A DNA stretch of 29,284 nucleotides, from IMG/VR virus record IMGVR_UViG_3300006750_000052, positions 1 to 29,284 of that record. One strand, given 5' to 3'. The stretch is from a virus. The position numbers and the translations under genes are program-made. Positions 1 through 7,870 of this stretch are shown here, piece after piece. The notes beneath the pieces were generated by a model that was not told the origin of the DNA, made no database searches, and saw nothing but the letters and a program-made list of their open reading frames with translations. Numbering within the stretch: the stretch's first letter is position 1; every line of letters starts with the position of its first letter.

Positions 1-13
1 AATAAGTTCGACA

Positions 14-49
14 CTTAGGTTAGTCCCACTACCTTGGGACCGACCTAAG
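14..49. other. Long hairpin downstream of nrdB
   Basis: Inverted repeat: a 7-bp outer arm (14-20 with 43-49), a 2x2 internal loop, a 6-bp inner arm (23-28 with 35-40) and a 6-base loop. A second complement, 1-6 with 65-70, could enclose it. It lies just beyond the nrdB stop codon. There is no T-run after it on the minus strand, so it may stabilise the 3' end of the nrd transcript or be a processing signal rather than a classical terminator. The window edge cuts off the context. Confidence 0.5.
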
Positions 50-65
50 CATGTCTTAAAACTGC

Positions 66-1025
66 TTATTTGAATATATCTTTCCAATTCCCAGTTGTAC
101 TAGCTTTGGCGTATTCTGTAGCTCGATTTTCAAAGAAATTGGTGTGCTCTACCCCATTTAACATATAATCTAGCCAGGTTAGGGGATTGGTAGTGCTTCC
201 AAATATTTTCTTCATACCTAAGCCTAGTAAGCGTCTATCCGCAATATATCTAATATACTCTTTCACTTCTTCAGGAGTGAGGCCCGGTACTTCTGCGTTC
301 TCAAAACACAGATCAATAAAAGAATCTTCTAGATGTACGGTTCTTTCCGCAGCGCAATAGATTTCATACTTTAAATCATCGTTCCATATATACTTATTTT
401 CCTTAATAAAAGTACGAAATAACTGTGTCATTCCTTCAACGTGCAAAGTTTCATCTCGAACAGACCAAGTAATAATCTGCCCCATTCCTTTCATTAAGTT
501 ATGTCGAGGAAAGTTTAAAAGAATCGCAAAGCTACTGAACAATTGTACTCCTTCTGTAAATGCAGAATAAATAGCCATAGTTTTAGCTATTTCTGTAGGA
601 GTAGTTGTTCCAAAGTTATTTAGATACTCGTGTTTATCTAACATTGCCTGATATTCTAAAAACATTTGATACTCTTCATCTGGAAATCCCAAAGTTTCTA
701 GTAATAAAGAGTATGCTTCCTGGTGTACGCCTTCCATAGACGCGAAAGCAGCGAGCATCATTCTTACTTCTGGTTGTTTAAATGTAGGTAAATAATGTTT
801 GGCGTATCCTGCGCAGACGTCTACATCTGCTTGTGTAAAGAATCTAAAAATTTGAGTAATTAATTTTCGATTTTCTACTGTTAATTTTTCTTTATAATCC
901 CGTAAATCATCGGCCAGGTTTATTTCATCTGGTAACCAATGCATTTGCTGTTGAAGTTTGTAGTTTTCAAATGCCCAAGGATAATTGAAAGGCTTGTAAT
1001 AGTTTCGTTCGTCTAATAATCCCAT
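66..1025 (-). CDS. nrdB: Class I ribonucleotide reductase beta subunit
   Basis: Small (radical-bearing) subunit of aerobic ribonucleotide reductase; with NrdA it makes dNDPs from NDPs for phage DNA synthesis. All expected metal ligands are visible (numbered from a GTG codon 4 residues upstream): D71, the E102-x-x-H105 pair, E162, E196 and H199. The radical tyrosine Y109 sits four residues after the histidine, as in E. coli NrdB, so this looks like a Tyr-radical enzyme. At 319 residues it is slightly short for the family but shows no internal break. I chose ATG at 1025 over the GTG at 1037 because a GAGG ribosome site stands 6 bases upstream. The start lies 1 base after the nrdA stop (TAA-A-ATG), which suggests translational coupling. 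Last gene of the leftward operon in this window. Confidence 0.95.
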   Translation of the reverse strand: MGLLDERNYYKPFNYPWAFENYKLQQQMHWLPDEINLADDLRDYKEKLTVENRKLITQIFRFFTQADVDVCAGYAKHYLPTFKQPEVRMMLAAFASMEGVHQEAYSLLLETLGFPDEEYQMFLEYQAMLDKHEYLNNFGTTTPTEIAKTMAIYSAFTEGVQLFSSFAILLNFPRHNLMKGMGQIITWSVRDETLHVEGMTQLFRTFIKENKYIWNDDLKYEIYCAAERTVHLEDSFIDLCFENAEVPGLTPEEVKEYIRYIADRRLLGLGMKKIFGSTTNPLTWLDYMLNGVEHTNFFENRATEYAKASTTGNWKDIFK

Positions 1026-1026
1026 T

Positions 1027-2796
1027 TTAACCCTCACACGCTAAACACGCTTCGTCCGAAATTGAATCGAACATATACTGTCTAAGAGCTTCATCAGATA
1101 CTTTATCTGCACGCTTTATAGCAGCGCTTCTCAGATAATATAGGGTTTTTACCCCCCTTTTCCACGCCATTATATGTACAGCATGAAGTTCTTGTTTTGA
1201 AACATCTGCTGGGAAAAATAGATTAAGAGACTGACTCTGACAAATATGTTGTTGTCTATCAGCAGCAAATTCTATAAGCCATCTCTGATCTAGTTCTGGG
1301 CCCGTCTTAAATATGTCTTTAGTATCTTCATCCAAAAACTCTAGGTGTTGTACTGAGCCGTCCTGAGTAATAATACTTTGCCATACTTCTTCAGTATTCA
1401 TTCCTAACTCATCTAAACAGTGTTCTAAGTATTCGTTTTTGAGGAGGCTAGAGCCTGTTTTAGTTTTTTGAACAAATGCATTAGCGCGGTAGGGTTCAAT
1501 GCTTGGGCTAGTGTTACCACAAATAATACTACTGCTAGCGTTAGGAGCAATAGCCAATAAATGGGAATTGCGAATACCATAACCAATAGCGTCTGGACAT
1601 TCTCCTCGTTCTTTTGCCAATAACTTTGTCGCTTCATTTGCTTTTTCCTTAATTTCGTTAAACATTTTCAAATTCTTAATTTTTGCTATTACACTTTCAA
1701 AAGGGATACTATGTCTCTGTAAATAAGCGTGAAATCCCATAGCCCCTAAACCTAAACTTCTTTCCTGTTTTGCACTGTATACTGCCCTGTGTAATTCTGG
1801 AGGGGCATTTGTGATAAAATATTGAAGTACATTATCTAACATTCTAATTAAATCAGGGATAAATAACTTATTGCCTTTCCACTCATCATATTCTTCCAGA
1901 TTTACACTTGAAAGACAGCAGACTGCAGTTCTATTCTCGTCTGTGGGTAGTGTAATCTCTGAACATAAATTGGAGTGATGAACTTCTAGCCCTAATTCTT
2001 GTTGAAACTTTGGCACAGCCTTAGCAACTGTATCTTTAAACATTATATAAGGTTCGCCAGTCTCAACACGGTTTTGTATGAGTTTTACCCACAATGTTTT
2101 TGCGGGTACCGTTCTTATTACTTCTCCAGTATGGGGGTCTTTTAACTCCCAAGTGTCATTAAAATTTGCTTCTTTTGTTGCTTTTTCAATCAATTCCATA
2201 AAGTCATCAGTAATAACAACAGCATGGTGCAGATTAGTAGATTTTCTATTAATATCACCTCCAGTTGGCTTACGTATATCGAGAAATTCTTCGATTTCTG
2301 GATGAGATATGTCCAAATATGCTGCATAACTTCCTCTCCTGGTTATTCCTTGGGAAAAGGCTAGCATTTCCCCATCTACTACTTTTAAAAAGGGAATCAC
2401 CCCTGTACTTTCAGAGCCGTTACTAGTTGAAGATCCTACACTTCTTACCTTCCCCCAGTTACCCCCGATACCTCCTCCTACTGAAGATAGAAAAGCGTTT
2501 TCAGTATAATGAGATGTTATCCCGCCTCTACTGTCTTCTACATGATTTAAAAAACAACTTATAGGCATGCCTCTTTCAGTACCTCCATTACTTAGAATAG
2601 GGGTAGAAAACATAAACCATAGTTTACTAGCATAATCATATAATCTTTGGGCGTGTTCTTCATCATCAGAAAAAGCTGTTGCAGCACGCGCAAAAGCTTC
2701 TTGAGGAGAAGTTTCGTTATCTAACAAGTATCTATCATTCAGAGTTTTTATACTAAACTCTGATAAGTATTTATCCCTATTGTAATAAATATCCAT
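1027..2796 (-). CDS. nrdA: Class I ribonucleotide reductase alpha subunit
   Basis: Catalytic subunit of ribonucleotide reductase. Key residues are present: C81 in a GMPISC context and C293 (the redox pair), the N276-L-C278-S-E280 active-site triad, the Y553-Y554 radical-transfer pair in TLYYLRS, and a C-terminal CLACEG (C584, C587) that receives electrons from thioredoxin or glutaredoxin. The protein is 589 residues, against about 760 for E. coli NrdA. The missing length is at the N-terminus, where the ATP-cone allosteric domain would be, so overall activity control by dATP is probably lost. ATG at 2796 has GGAG 8 bases upstream and lies inside the end of the exonuclease gene (20-base overlap). 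Paired with nrdB directly downstream. Confidence 0.95.
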   Translation of the reverse strand: MDIYYNRDKYLSEFSIKTLNDRYLLDNETSPQEAFARAATAFSDDEEHAQRLYDYASKLWFMFSTPILSNGGTERGMPISCFLNHVEDSRGGITSHYTENAFLSSVGGGIGGNWGKVRSVGSSTSNGSESTGVIPFLKVVDGEMLAFSQGITRRGSYAAYLDISHPEIEEFLDIRKPTGGDINRKSTNLHHAVVITDDFMELIEKATKEANFNDTWELKDPHTGEVIRTVPAKTLWVKLIQNRVETGEPYIMFKDTVAKAVPKFQQELGLEVHHSNLCSEITLPTDENRTAVCCLSSVNLEEYDEWKGNKLFIPDLIRMLDNVLQYFITNAPPELHRAVYSAKQERSLGLGAMGFHAYLQRHSIPFESVIAKIKNLKMFNEIKEKANEATKLLAKERGECPDAIGYGIRNSHLLAIAPNASSSIICGNTSPSIEPYRANAFVQKTKTGSSLLKNEYLEHCLDELGMNTEEVWQSIITQDGSVQHLEFLDEDTKDIFKTGPELDQRWLIEFAADRQQHICQSQSLNLFFPADVSKQELHAVHIMAWKRGVKTLYYLRSAAIKRADKVSDEALRQYMFDSISDEACLACEG

Positions 2797-3625
2797 CTAT
2801 AAGTCTCCGATCTATTTCTGATATATTATCAGCTCCTATTGCGTCTTCACAATATGTTAATAAGTCCATTAATTGATAGTTTGTGAGTAACACCTCGCCA
2901 TTAGCATTTAATTCTTGAATGTGTTTATACTTGCTATCTATAGGTAATCTGTCGTAAATGTCATATGCACTTCCCAGGTTGTTTATAAGACTGACTGCTC
3001 TTTTCGGGCCAATCCCTCTAATTCCTGAAACATTGTCTCCTTTATCTCCAACAAGACATTTATATGATATATAATTGTCTATGTCTACTTCGTAGTGTGT
3101 TGACCAGTTATCTACTGTTACTTCTTTTCTCGTAACATAAGAAAACCTAGATACTCCTTCCCGTATTAATAAGTCCCAGTCTCTATCACTAGAAATTAAC
3201 CAAATATTTCCATATTTGAATTTATCTCTATATTTTACTAAATAAGCTGCGATATCGTCTGCTTCTACCCCTTGGAATCTGAGCACGGGGTACTCTTTAG
3301 ATAAGCGTACTAAGGTTTTTTCATACTCTTCGAAAAAATCTTTAAATGCTTTCTTCTCTTCTTCTGTCTGTTCCGCATACTTATCTTTTCTATTTTGTTT
3401 ATAATCAGCACTTATAGCTCTTCTATATGTAGATGTTCCTAAATCTGAGGTGATAACTATATTAGCACTTTTATAAGAATTAGCAAGAGAAAGTACGGTT
3501 CTTACATATTCTTCGCAAAAATCAGTTTTGCCTTGATGTTTCCATCGGAAAGCTAAATTTAACGAATCTACTATTAATACTGATCCCGAATCTTTTTCGA
3601 GTACTTCTGAAAAATTAAAAGCCAT
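2777..3625 (-). CDS. 5'-3' exonuclease / flap endonuclease (FEN/RNase H type)
   Basis: PIN-like 5' nuclease of the FEN family (T4 RNase H, T5 and T7 exonucleases), expected to remove RNA primers and 5' flaps at lagging-strand junctions before ligation. Visible acidic metal-binding residues: D20 (IVDSLN), D61, the E121-A-D123-D124 cluster, D147 and D149 (SSDRDWD), and D194/D197 in GDKGDN, followed by the H3TH motif GIRGIGPKRA (201-210) that grips DNA. The 282-residue length fits a stand-alone phage enzyme. The DNA polymerase in this window lacks a 5' nuclease domain, so this gene supplies that activity. It overlaps the upstream nuclease by 11 bases and nrdA by 20. Confidence 0.9.
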   Translation of the reverse strand: MAFNFSEVLEKDSGSVLIVDSLNLAFRWKHQGKTDFCEEYVRTVLSLANSYKSANIVITSDLGTSTYRRAISADYKQNRKDKYAEQTEEEKKAFKDFFEEYEKTLVRLSKEYPVLRFQGVEADDIAAYLVKYRDKFKYGNIWLISSDRDWDLLIREGVSRFSYVTRKEVTVDNWSTHYEVDIDNYISYKCLVGDKGDNVSGIRGIGPKRAVSLINNLGSAYDIYDRLPIDSKYKHIQELNANGEVLLTNYQLMDLLTYCEDAIGADNISEIDRRLIDGYLLQ

Positions 3626-4061
3626 TTTCTATAAACTCTATTTGTTCTGAATTTAACCACTCTTCTGCTAGTAGCACATAACAATTTAACCAGGAAATAA
3701 ATATATATTTACAACTCTTTGGTTTATGCTCTGTTGTTACAAATACTTTTGATCTGTCATATTTAAAGAATAATAAAGGTTGTTGATTTCCGTTCTCTGC
3801 TTGTACTAATAGTTTTTTCCACCACCGAATAAGATTATTGGTTTTTTCAGCGGTAAATATCTTGTCTGTTAAAGGAGACTCTGCATAATTTTTTACTTCT
3901 ATACAGTAATAATTCTTTTGGTGGGGAACATAGAGGTCTCCTTTTAAATACTCTAATGCTCCGGAGGAAGGAACTCGTTCAAACTTTAAGCCCGTATGCT
4001 CCCTTAACATATCTCTTACTAGATATTCACCCCGTGCACCCTTTGCTCTTGAATCTACCAT
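3615..4061 (-). CDS. PD-(D/E)XK nuclease, Hjc-like Holliday-junction resolvase candidate
   Basis: 148-residue protein with the layout of the archaeal Hjc / small PD-(D/E)XK nuclease fold: a helix starting KGARGEYLVRDML with E12, then GDLY with D42, then IEVKNY with E55 and K57, the expected catalytic set. It lies between SbcC and the FEN nuclease in the recombination operon, which fits branch resolution of replicating DNA. A VRR-NUC or other restriction-like nuclease cannot be excluded from sequence alone. The start codon lies directly after the upstream stop (3615-4061, then SbcC from 4062), and the end overlaps the exonuclease start. Confidence 0.75.
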   Translation of the reverse strand: MVDSRAKGARGEYLVRDMLREHTGLKFERVPSSGALEYLKGDLYVPHQKNYYCIEVKNYAESPLTDKIFTAEKTNNLIRWWKKLLVQAENGNQQPLLFFKYDRSKVFVTTEHKPKSCKYIFISWLNCYVLLAEEWLNSEQIEFIENGF

Positions 4062-5858
4062 CTAATCTAACCTACTTATATTTTGTTCCTTTACTATTTC
4101 TATCTTATCTAATAGAGGGTGGGTCCACCCATGACTAACTACATAAGTGTTTAAGTTTTCTTCTTGAGTTAAAATTTCTACCAATTTTTCTCTTCCTGGG
4201 TCATCTAACACACTGATTACTTCATCTAAAAACAATGTATTAATTCTTGACTTAGAAATACTACTCATTAACTTGCGAATCGCTATCAATGTTGCAGTAT
4301 TTACTCTAGCTAATTCTCCCGATGATAACGCTAGAATATCTACTATCCTTGCATTATCTGTTATTTGCACATTTAATTTGTCATTCAAAACTACAAATTC
4401 AAGTGTAAACCTACCATCAGAAAATTCGGCTAAATAAGTATTAACTAACTCTTCTAATTCTTTAACTAAATTCTCTATTTTGTAGGCTAAAAGCCCGTTT
4501 GTGCTAAAAGCTTTTTTGAGTATTTCTAAATTTATAAATACACTGTCATGCTTATCTAATTCTTTTGTAGAGTCCCTGAGCTGTTCTTTGAAAGCTTCTG
4601 TTTGTTCTTGTATGACTTGGATCCTTGTGTTATTTTTCGTGCGCTTTTCGTTTTCTTTTGAGATTTCTCCCAGTCTTTCTCTTGTTGTACGAAGTCTTTC
4701 ACGCACTCTTCCAATGCGGTCAGTAAGATTTTGACCGTCCACTTGCTCACTTGACAAAGCATGGTCAATACGGCTATACAAATCCTCCCAATTTTTCTGA
4801 ATACTAATTTTAGTTTCGTACTCAGAGTTGTTTTCTTTGATTTTCTTGATGGCCCTGGAAATGTCGCCACGTTTTTCTTTTGCCTCCTCTATATTATCTA
4901 GTTCGACTTGCATTAAGTTTTTTTTAAACTGTGAGTCTACTGTCTGCTCACAAGTAGGGCAGTTATCCCCTAATTTTTTCATCTTTTCTAATAATAAATT
5001 AGAAGTACTTATAGAAGCCTTTATACTACCTTCTTCGGTTTGTAAATTATCGTATGATATTATTTCAGTCGCTTTTATTTCATTGGCTTTATTAATATTT
5101 ATTTGTTTAAATAAGGTTTTATAACTATTGTTGGTTTTTATCTTTTTATTTTTTTGCGAGATATTTTCAAACTCTAACAATAAAGACCTTAATTCTTCAT
5201 CGTCTTTACTCGTATCAATTTCTAAATTTAACATTGGAAGTATGTTAGTACTCTCCAATTTATTGTCATACAGCCACTTTTCTATCGTTGCTATAGTCGA
5301 ATTTATCTCAGTGATCTTGATATTTGCGTGTCTAGAGGCTTCCTTGAAAACTTCAAACAACGCTACATATTCTTCTAAATGCAATAAATCAATTAAAAAC
5401 TTTTTCCTGTTCGTATCTGTAGCAGTTAAAAATTGCAAACTACTATTAGTATTTTGATAAACTAATTGACTAAATGTTTTGAAATCTATACCTATAACCC
5501 CCTGAAGAGTCTTATAAGTATTTGTAGCTGTGTGACTAGATATATCCTCCCCGTCTTTAAGGAGCTTCACTTTTATACTTGTTTTTCGGTTTACTACTAC
5601 TTCATATAGAGTATCTTCTTTAGTAAAGGCTAGATAAATATCATATCCATTATTGACATATCTATTAGGAATATCAGCTTTTTTTATTCCTTTTGAGTTT
5701 TTATTATATAATACCTCTTCAATAATTAATGGAATAGAAGATTTTCCCATTCCATTTTTACCAATTATTTGTGTAACATTACTACTGTCTAAGTCAAGTT
5801 CGTTGTTCTCACCGTAGCTAAAGCAATTATTCCATTTGAGCTTTTTGAGAATAATCAT
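4062..5858 (-). CDS. SbcC / T4 gp46-like recombination ATPase
   Basis: Large subunit of an Mre11-Rad50 type nuclease complex that resects DNA ends for recombination-dependent replication. Domains in order: N-terminal ATPase half with Walker A IIGKNGMGKS (31-40); a long coiled coil (about 170-290); a zinc hook CPTC at C300-C303; the returning coiled coil (about 310-475); and the C-terminal ATPase half with ABC signature LSSGE (511-515) and Walker B TLFLDE (D545, E546). The length of 598 residues is close to T4 gp46 and much shorter than bacterial SbcC. The start overlaps the end of the gp47-like gene by 32 bases, consistent with a coupled two-subunit complex. Confidence 0.93.
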   Translation of the reverse strand: MIILKKLKWNNCFSYGENNELDLDSSNVTQIIGKNGMGKSSIPLIIEEVLYNKNSKGIKKADIPNRYVNNGYDIYLAFTKEDTLYEVVVNRKTSIKVKLLKDGEDISSHTATNTYKTLQGVIGIDFKTFSQLVYQNTNSSLQFLTATDTNRKKFLIDLLHLEEYVALFEVFKEASRHANIKITEINSTIATIEKWLYDNKLESTNILPMLNLEIDTSKDDEELRSLLLEFENISQKNKKIKTNNSYKTLFKQININKANEIKATEIISYDNLQTEEGSIKASISTSNLLLEKMKKLGDNCPTCEQTVDSQFKKNLMQVELDNIEEAKEKRGDISRAIKKIKENNSEYETKISIQKNWEDLYSRIDHALSSEQVDGQNLTDRIGRVRERLRTTRERLGEISKENEKRTKNNTRIQVIQEQTEAFKEQLRDSTKELDKHDSVFINLEILKKAFSTNGLLAYKIENLVKELEELVNTYLAEFSDGRFTLEFVVLNDKLNVQITDNARIVDILALSSGELARVNTATLIAIRKLMSSISKSRINTLFLDEVISVLDDPGREKLVEILTQEENLNTYVVSHGWTHPLLDKIEIVKEQNISRLD

Positions 5859-6786
5859 TAAATGTTCCTATGATTTCGGTTACGTTTTCTGGGTCTATTT
5901 CTAATATATAATTAAGATATTCAATTAACTCTTCTTCTATAGTCATTTCTTTTTTCATTAAAAGAGCTGTTTCAGAATTTCTTTTTACCACTTTTTTATC
6001 TAGTAATTCTGAATTTTTAATTGATGCCAGTTGTTGAATATCTCCCTCTATTTCATATATAGTATGGTGATATTGTGTAGGAATCATTTCTTCAGCATTT
6101 TTTATGGTTTTTCTAAGCAACTGGGGTAGGTGAAATTCATCCCACATCCAGTCCCAAGTATTCTCAGCAATAAATAGAAACCCTGTGTATACTTCAGTTC
6201 TATGAAAAGAAGTAGTCAAAGGGCTGCCCGGATAAACAATGTTTCTTTGTGTATTATTATGCGCGTGTAAATCTCCCGCAAATACAACTGGAAACGGATT
6301 AAATCTATCTAAATCAACTTCTGGTTTCACATGAGGGGGTATTTCACCCCTCACATGAGTAAATAAAGGCCAATCAGGATTGAGCTTTTCAATGCTGTTA
6401 TCTTTATGAAGTTCTGAGTAAGGAAGAATACTAAAGCCTAAATCCGTATCCTCGTAAAGAGAGTCAATAATATCGACCATTGGATTTATACTTTTAGTAA
6501 CTTCTTTTAGCTGAGTAAAGAATGTCTTATTTTTTCGAGTAGCCTCGTGATTACCACTATAAATTAAAGTGGGTCTCTGAGCTTTAGATACAAAGGAAAA
6601 GTATAATTCTAATTCTTCCATACTGGGCAACCTATCAAATAGGTCACCCCCTATTATGTGCATCTTACACGTTTTTTCTTTCTCTCTTATTGCTTCAAAA
6701 AATAACTCATACCGATTTAATGCCCACTTCTTAGGTACATTTTTCTGGCCTAACTTTAGATGCCAATCGGCAGTAAATAGAATCAT
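5827..6786 (-). CDS. SbcD / T4 gp47-like Mre11-type nuclease
   Basis: Calcineurin-like metallophosphoesterase, the nuclease partner of the downstream SbcC-like ATPase. Metal ligands: D7 and H9 (FTADWHL), D48 (GGDLFDR), N79-H80 (YSGNHEA), H144 and the H174-x-H176 pair (AGDLHAH). A YPGSP segment follows, as in other Mre11 proteins. 319 residues, typical for the phage form. The start uses an ATGA overlap with the stop of the SSB gene, so SSB, SbcD and SbcC are translated as a chain. Confidence 0.92.
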   Translation of the reverse strand: MILFTADWHLKLGQKNVPKKWALNRYELFFEAIREKEKTCKMHIIGGDLFDRLPSMEELELYFSFVSKAQRPTLIYSGNHEATRKNKTFFTQLKEVTKSINPMVDIIDSLYEDTDLGFSILPYSELHKDNSIEKLNPDWPLFTHVRGEIPPHVKPEVDLDRFNPFPVVFAGDLHAHNNTQRNIVYPGSPLTTSFHRTEVYTGFLFIAENTWDWMWDEFHLPQLLRKTIKNAEEMIPTQYHHTIYEIEGDIQQLASIKNSELLDKKVVKRNSETALLMKKEMTIEEELIEYLNYILEIDPENVTEIIGTFNDYSQKAQME

Positions 6787-7415
6787 GCCACATCAAATTC
6801 ATCTTCAAGAGTGTCATCTATTTCTTCAATATTAGCTTTTCTAATACTGTCCAGAAGCTCTTTTTGAGCATCTGGAGTAGGACGGGCCATAACATCATCC
6901 ATAGACTTGAGATCCTCAACAGCTGCTCTCTCATCTTCGGTTAATGCACGAGGCTTACACTTTAGAACTTGGAGTTGGTACTCTACGTTATATGCTAGAG
7001 GCCCAGTTTTTACTCGCTTAAAGCAAAGATCCCAGCCTGAATCATAATCAGTAGGATCGCCTAAATCTTCTGCGGCAATCATAATTTGTTCCCACAGTTT
7101 TTTCTTTAGATTTAGAACTTTAACTTTGCCATCGGTTGGGTCGATGCATTGTGTAGCGTAGCTCCAGCCACACTTGAGATCAGGATAGTACTCACGTACC
7201 CAATCCTTTTCTTTGTTATTGAATCGTTCAATATTTCTATCGAAAGAAAGGCATTCGAAAGGAATGTTCTTTTTATTGGTTCCTTCTATCCAATAAACGT
7301 ACCTGGCGAGTATATCGCCCACGACGCGAACCTTGTTGTCTCCATCTTTATAAGTGTAACTAAGGATGGAATTCTTTTGGGCGGAGCCCTTTTGCTGGTT
7401 AAATGAAATAGCCAT
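6783..7415 (-). CDS. Single-stranded DNA-binding protein, T4 gp32-like
   Basis: 210-residue protein that looks like the small gp32 relatives of marine phages: an OB-type core rich in aromatic and basic residues (YVYWIEG, WVREYYPDLKCGW, LNLKKKLWEQI), a GWDLCFKR segment, and a strongly acidic C-terminal tail (EEIDDTLEDEFDVA) like the protein-docking tails of SSBs. The gp32 zinc motif is not obvious, so the core may be zinc-free. Role: protects ssDNA and recruits replication and recombination proteins. A strong ribosome site (AGAGGAG, 8 bases before ATG) and its position just behind a consensus promoter fit high expression. The start overlaps the upstream stop (TAATG). Confidence 0.8.
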   Translation of the reverse strand: MAISFNQQKGSAQKNSILSYTYKDGDNKVRVVGDILARYVYWIEGTNKKNIPFECLSFDRNIERFNNKEKDWVREYYPDLKCGWSYATQCIDPTDGKVKVLNLKKKLWEQIMIAAEDLGDPTDYDSGWDLCFKRVKTGPLAYNVEYQLQVLKCKPRALTEDERAAVEDLKSMDDVMARPTPDAQKELLDSIRKANIEEIDDTLEDEFDVA

Positions 7416-7828
7416 TAATGTTTCTCCTCTGGGACTTCTTCGTATAAAAAGTGAACTAAATTTGTTTCTTCATCTATACGAAGTAGACTATTGTCGTTAA
7501 TGTTGGCAACAAGAAAATCTGCAAATGGAAGATGCAATAATTCTAATGTTGTAGTTTGTGTCGCAGCATAATCAGATATACTTCTAAATGATGCAGTTGC
7601 TAAGTATGCAGCTATTTCCTTATAGGAATGTTTATATGAGTTATATAATAAGACATCAGGATGAGCTAAGAAACTTAGCCCATTAAAATCTTGTTGGCTA
7701 TATCGGTAAAGTTTATCGCTCCTGTGTGTAGGAACAGATTTATTTACTAACATTTCAAATATACAAAATATTTCTCCAACGCTACCATCGGATGCTTTAT
7801 ATATTTTTTGCCAATCATACAACAACAT
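7415..7828 (-). CDS. Hypothetical protein, first gene of the SSB-SbcCD-nrd operon
   Basis: 137 residues, no motif I can name. It opens with YDWQKIYKASDGSVGEIF and ends in an acidic stretch (DEETNLVHFLYEEVPEEKH). In T4 the gene next to gp32 encodes a late-transcription or helicase-loading factor (gp33/gp59); that is only a positional hint. The start is uncertain: the ATG at 7828 lies just 3 bases beyond the -10 box of the promoter at 7832-7858, so an RNA from that promoter would begin inside the codon or after it. The next in-frame ATG is codon 26 (7753). Its stop overlaps the SSB start (TAATG). Confidence 0.7.
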   Translation of the reverse strand: MLLYDWQKIYKASDGSVGEIFCIFEMLVNKSVPTHRSDKLYRYSQQDFNGLSFLAHPDVLLYNSYKHSYKEIAAYLATASFRSISDYAATQTTTLELLHLPFADFLVANINDNSLLRIDEETNLVHFLYEEVPEEKH

Positions 7829-7831
7829 ACT

Positions 7832-7858
7832 ATTATATCAATCTTTAAGGTTAATGTC
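7832..7858 (-). promoter_or_regulatory. Sigma70-type promoter P1 (SSB/recombination/nrd operon)
   Basis: On the minus strand: TTCTTGACA, then 17 bases, then TATAAT, a full consensus match, preceded by an A/T-rich UP-like stretch. One of eight near-identical promoters in the window. It starts just after the UvsW-like stop codon and would serve the genes from 7828 down to nrdB. Confidence 0.85.
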
Positions 7859-7870
7859 AAGAACTATTTT

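Noticed and set aside
4556-4870. 104-codon minus-strand frame inside the SbcC gene
   Set aside because: Lies in another frame over the coiled coil of a gene with all expected motifs; low-complexity Lys/Ser content.
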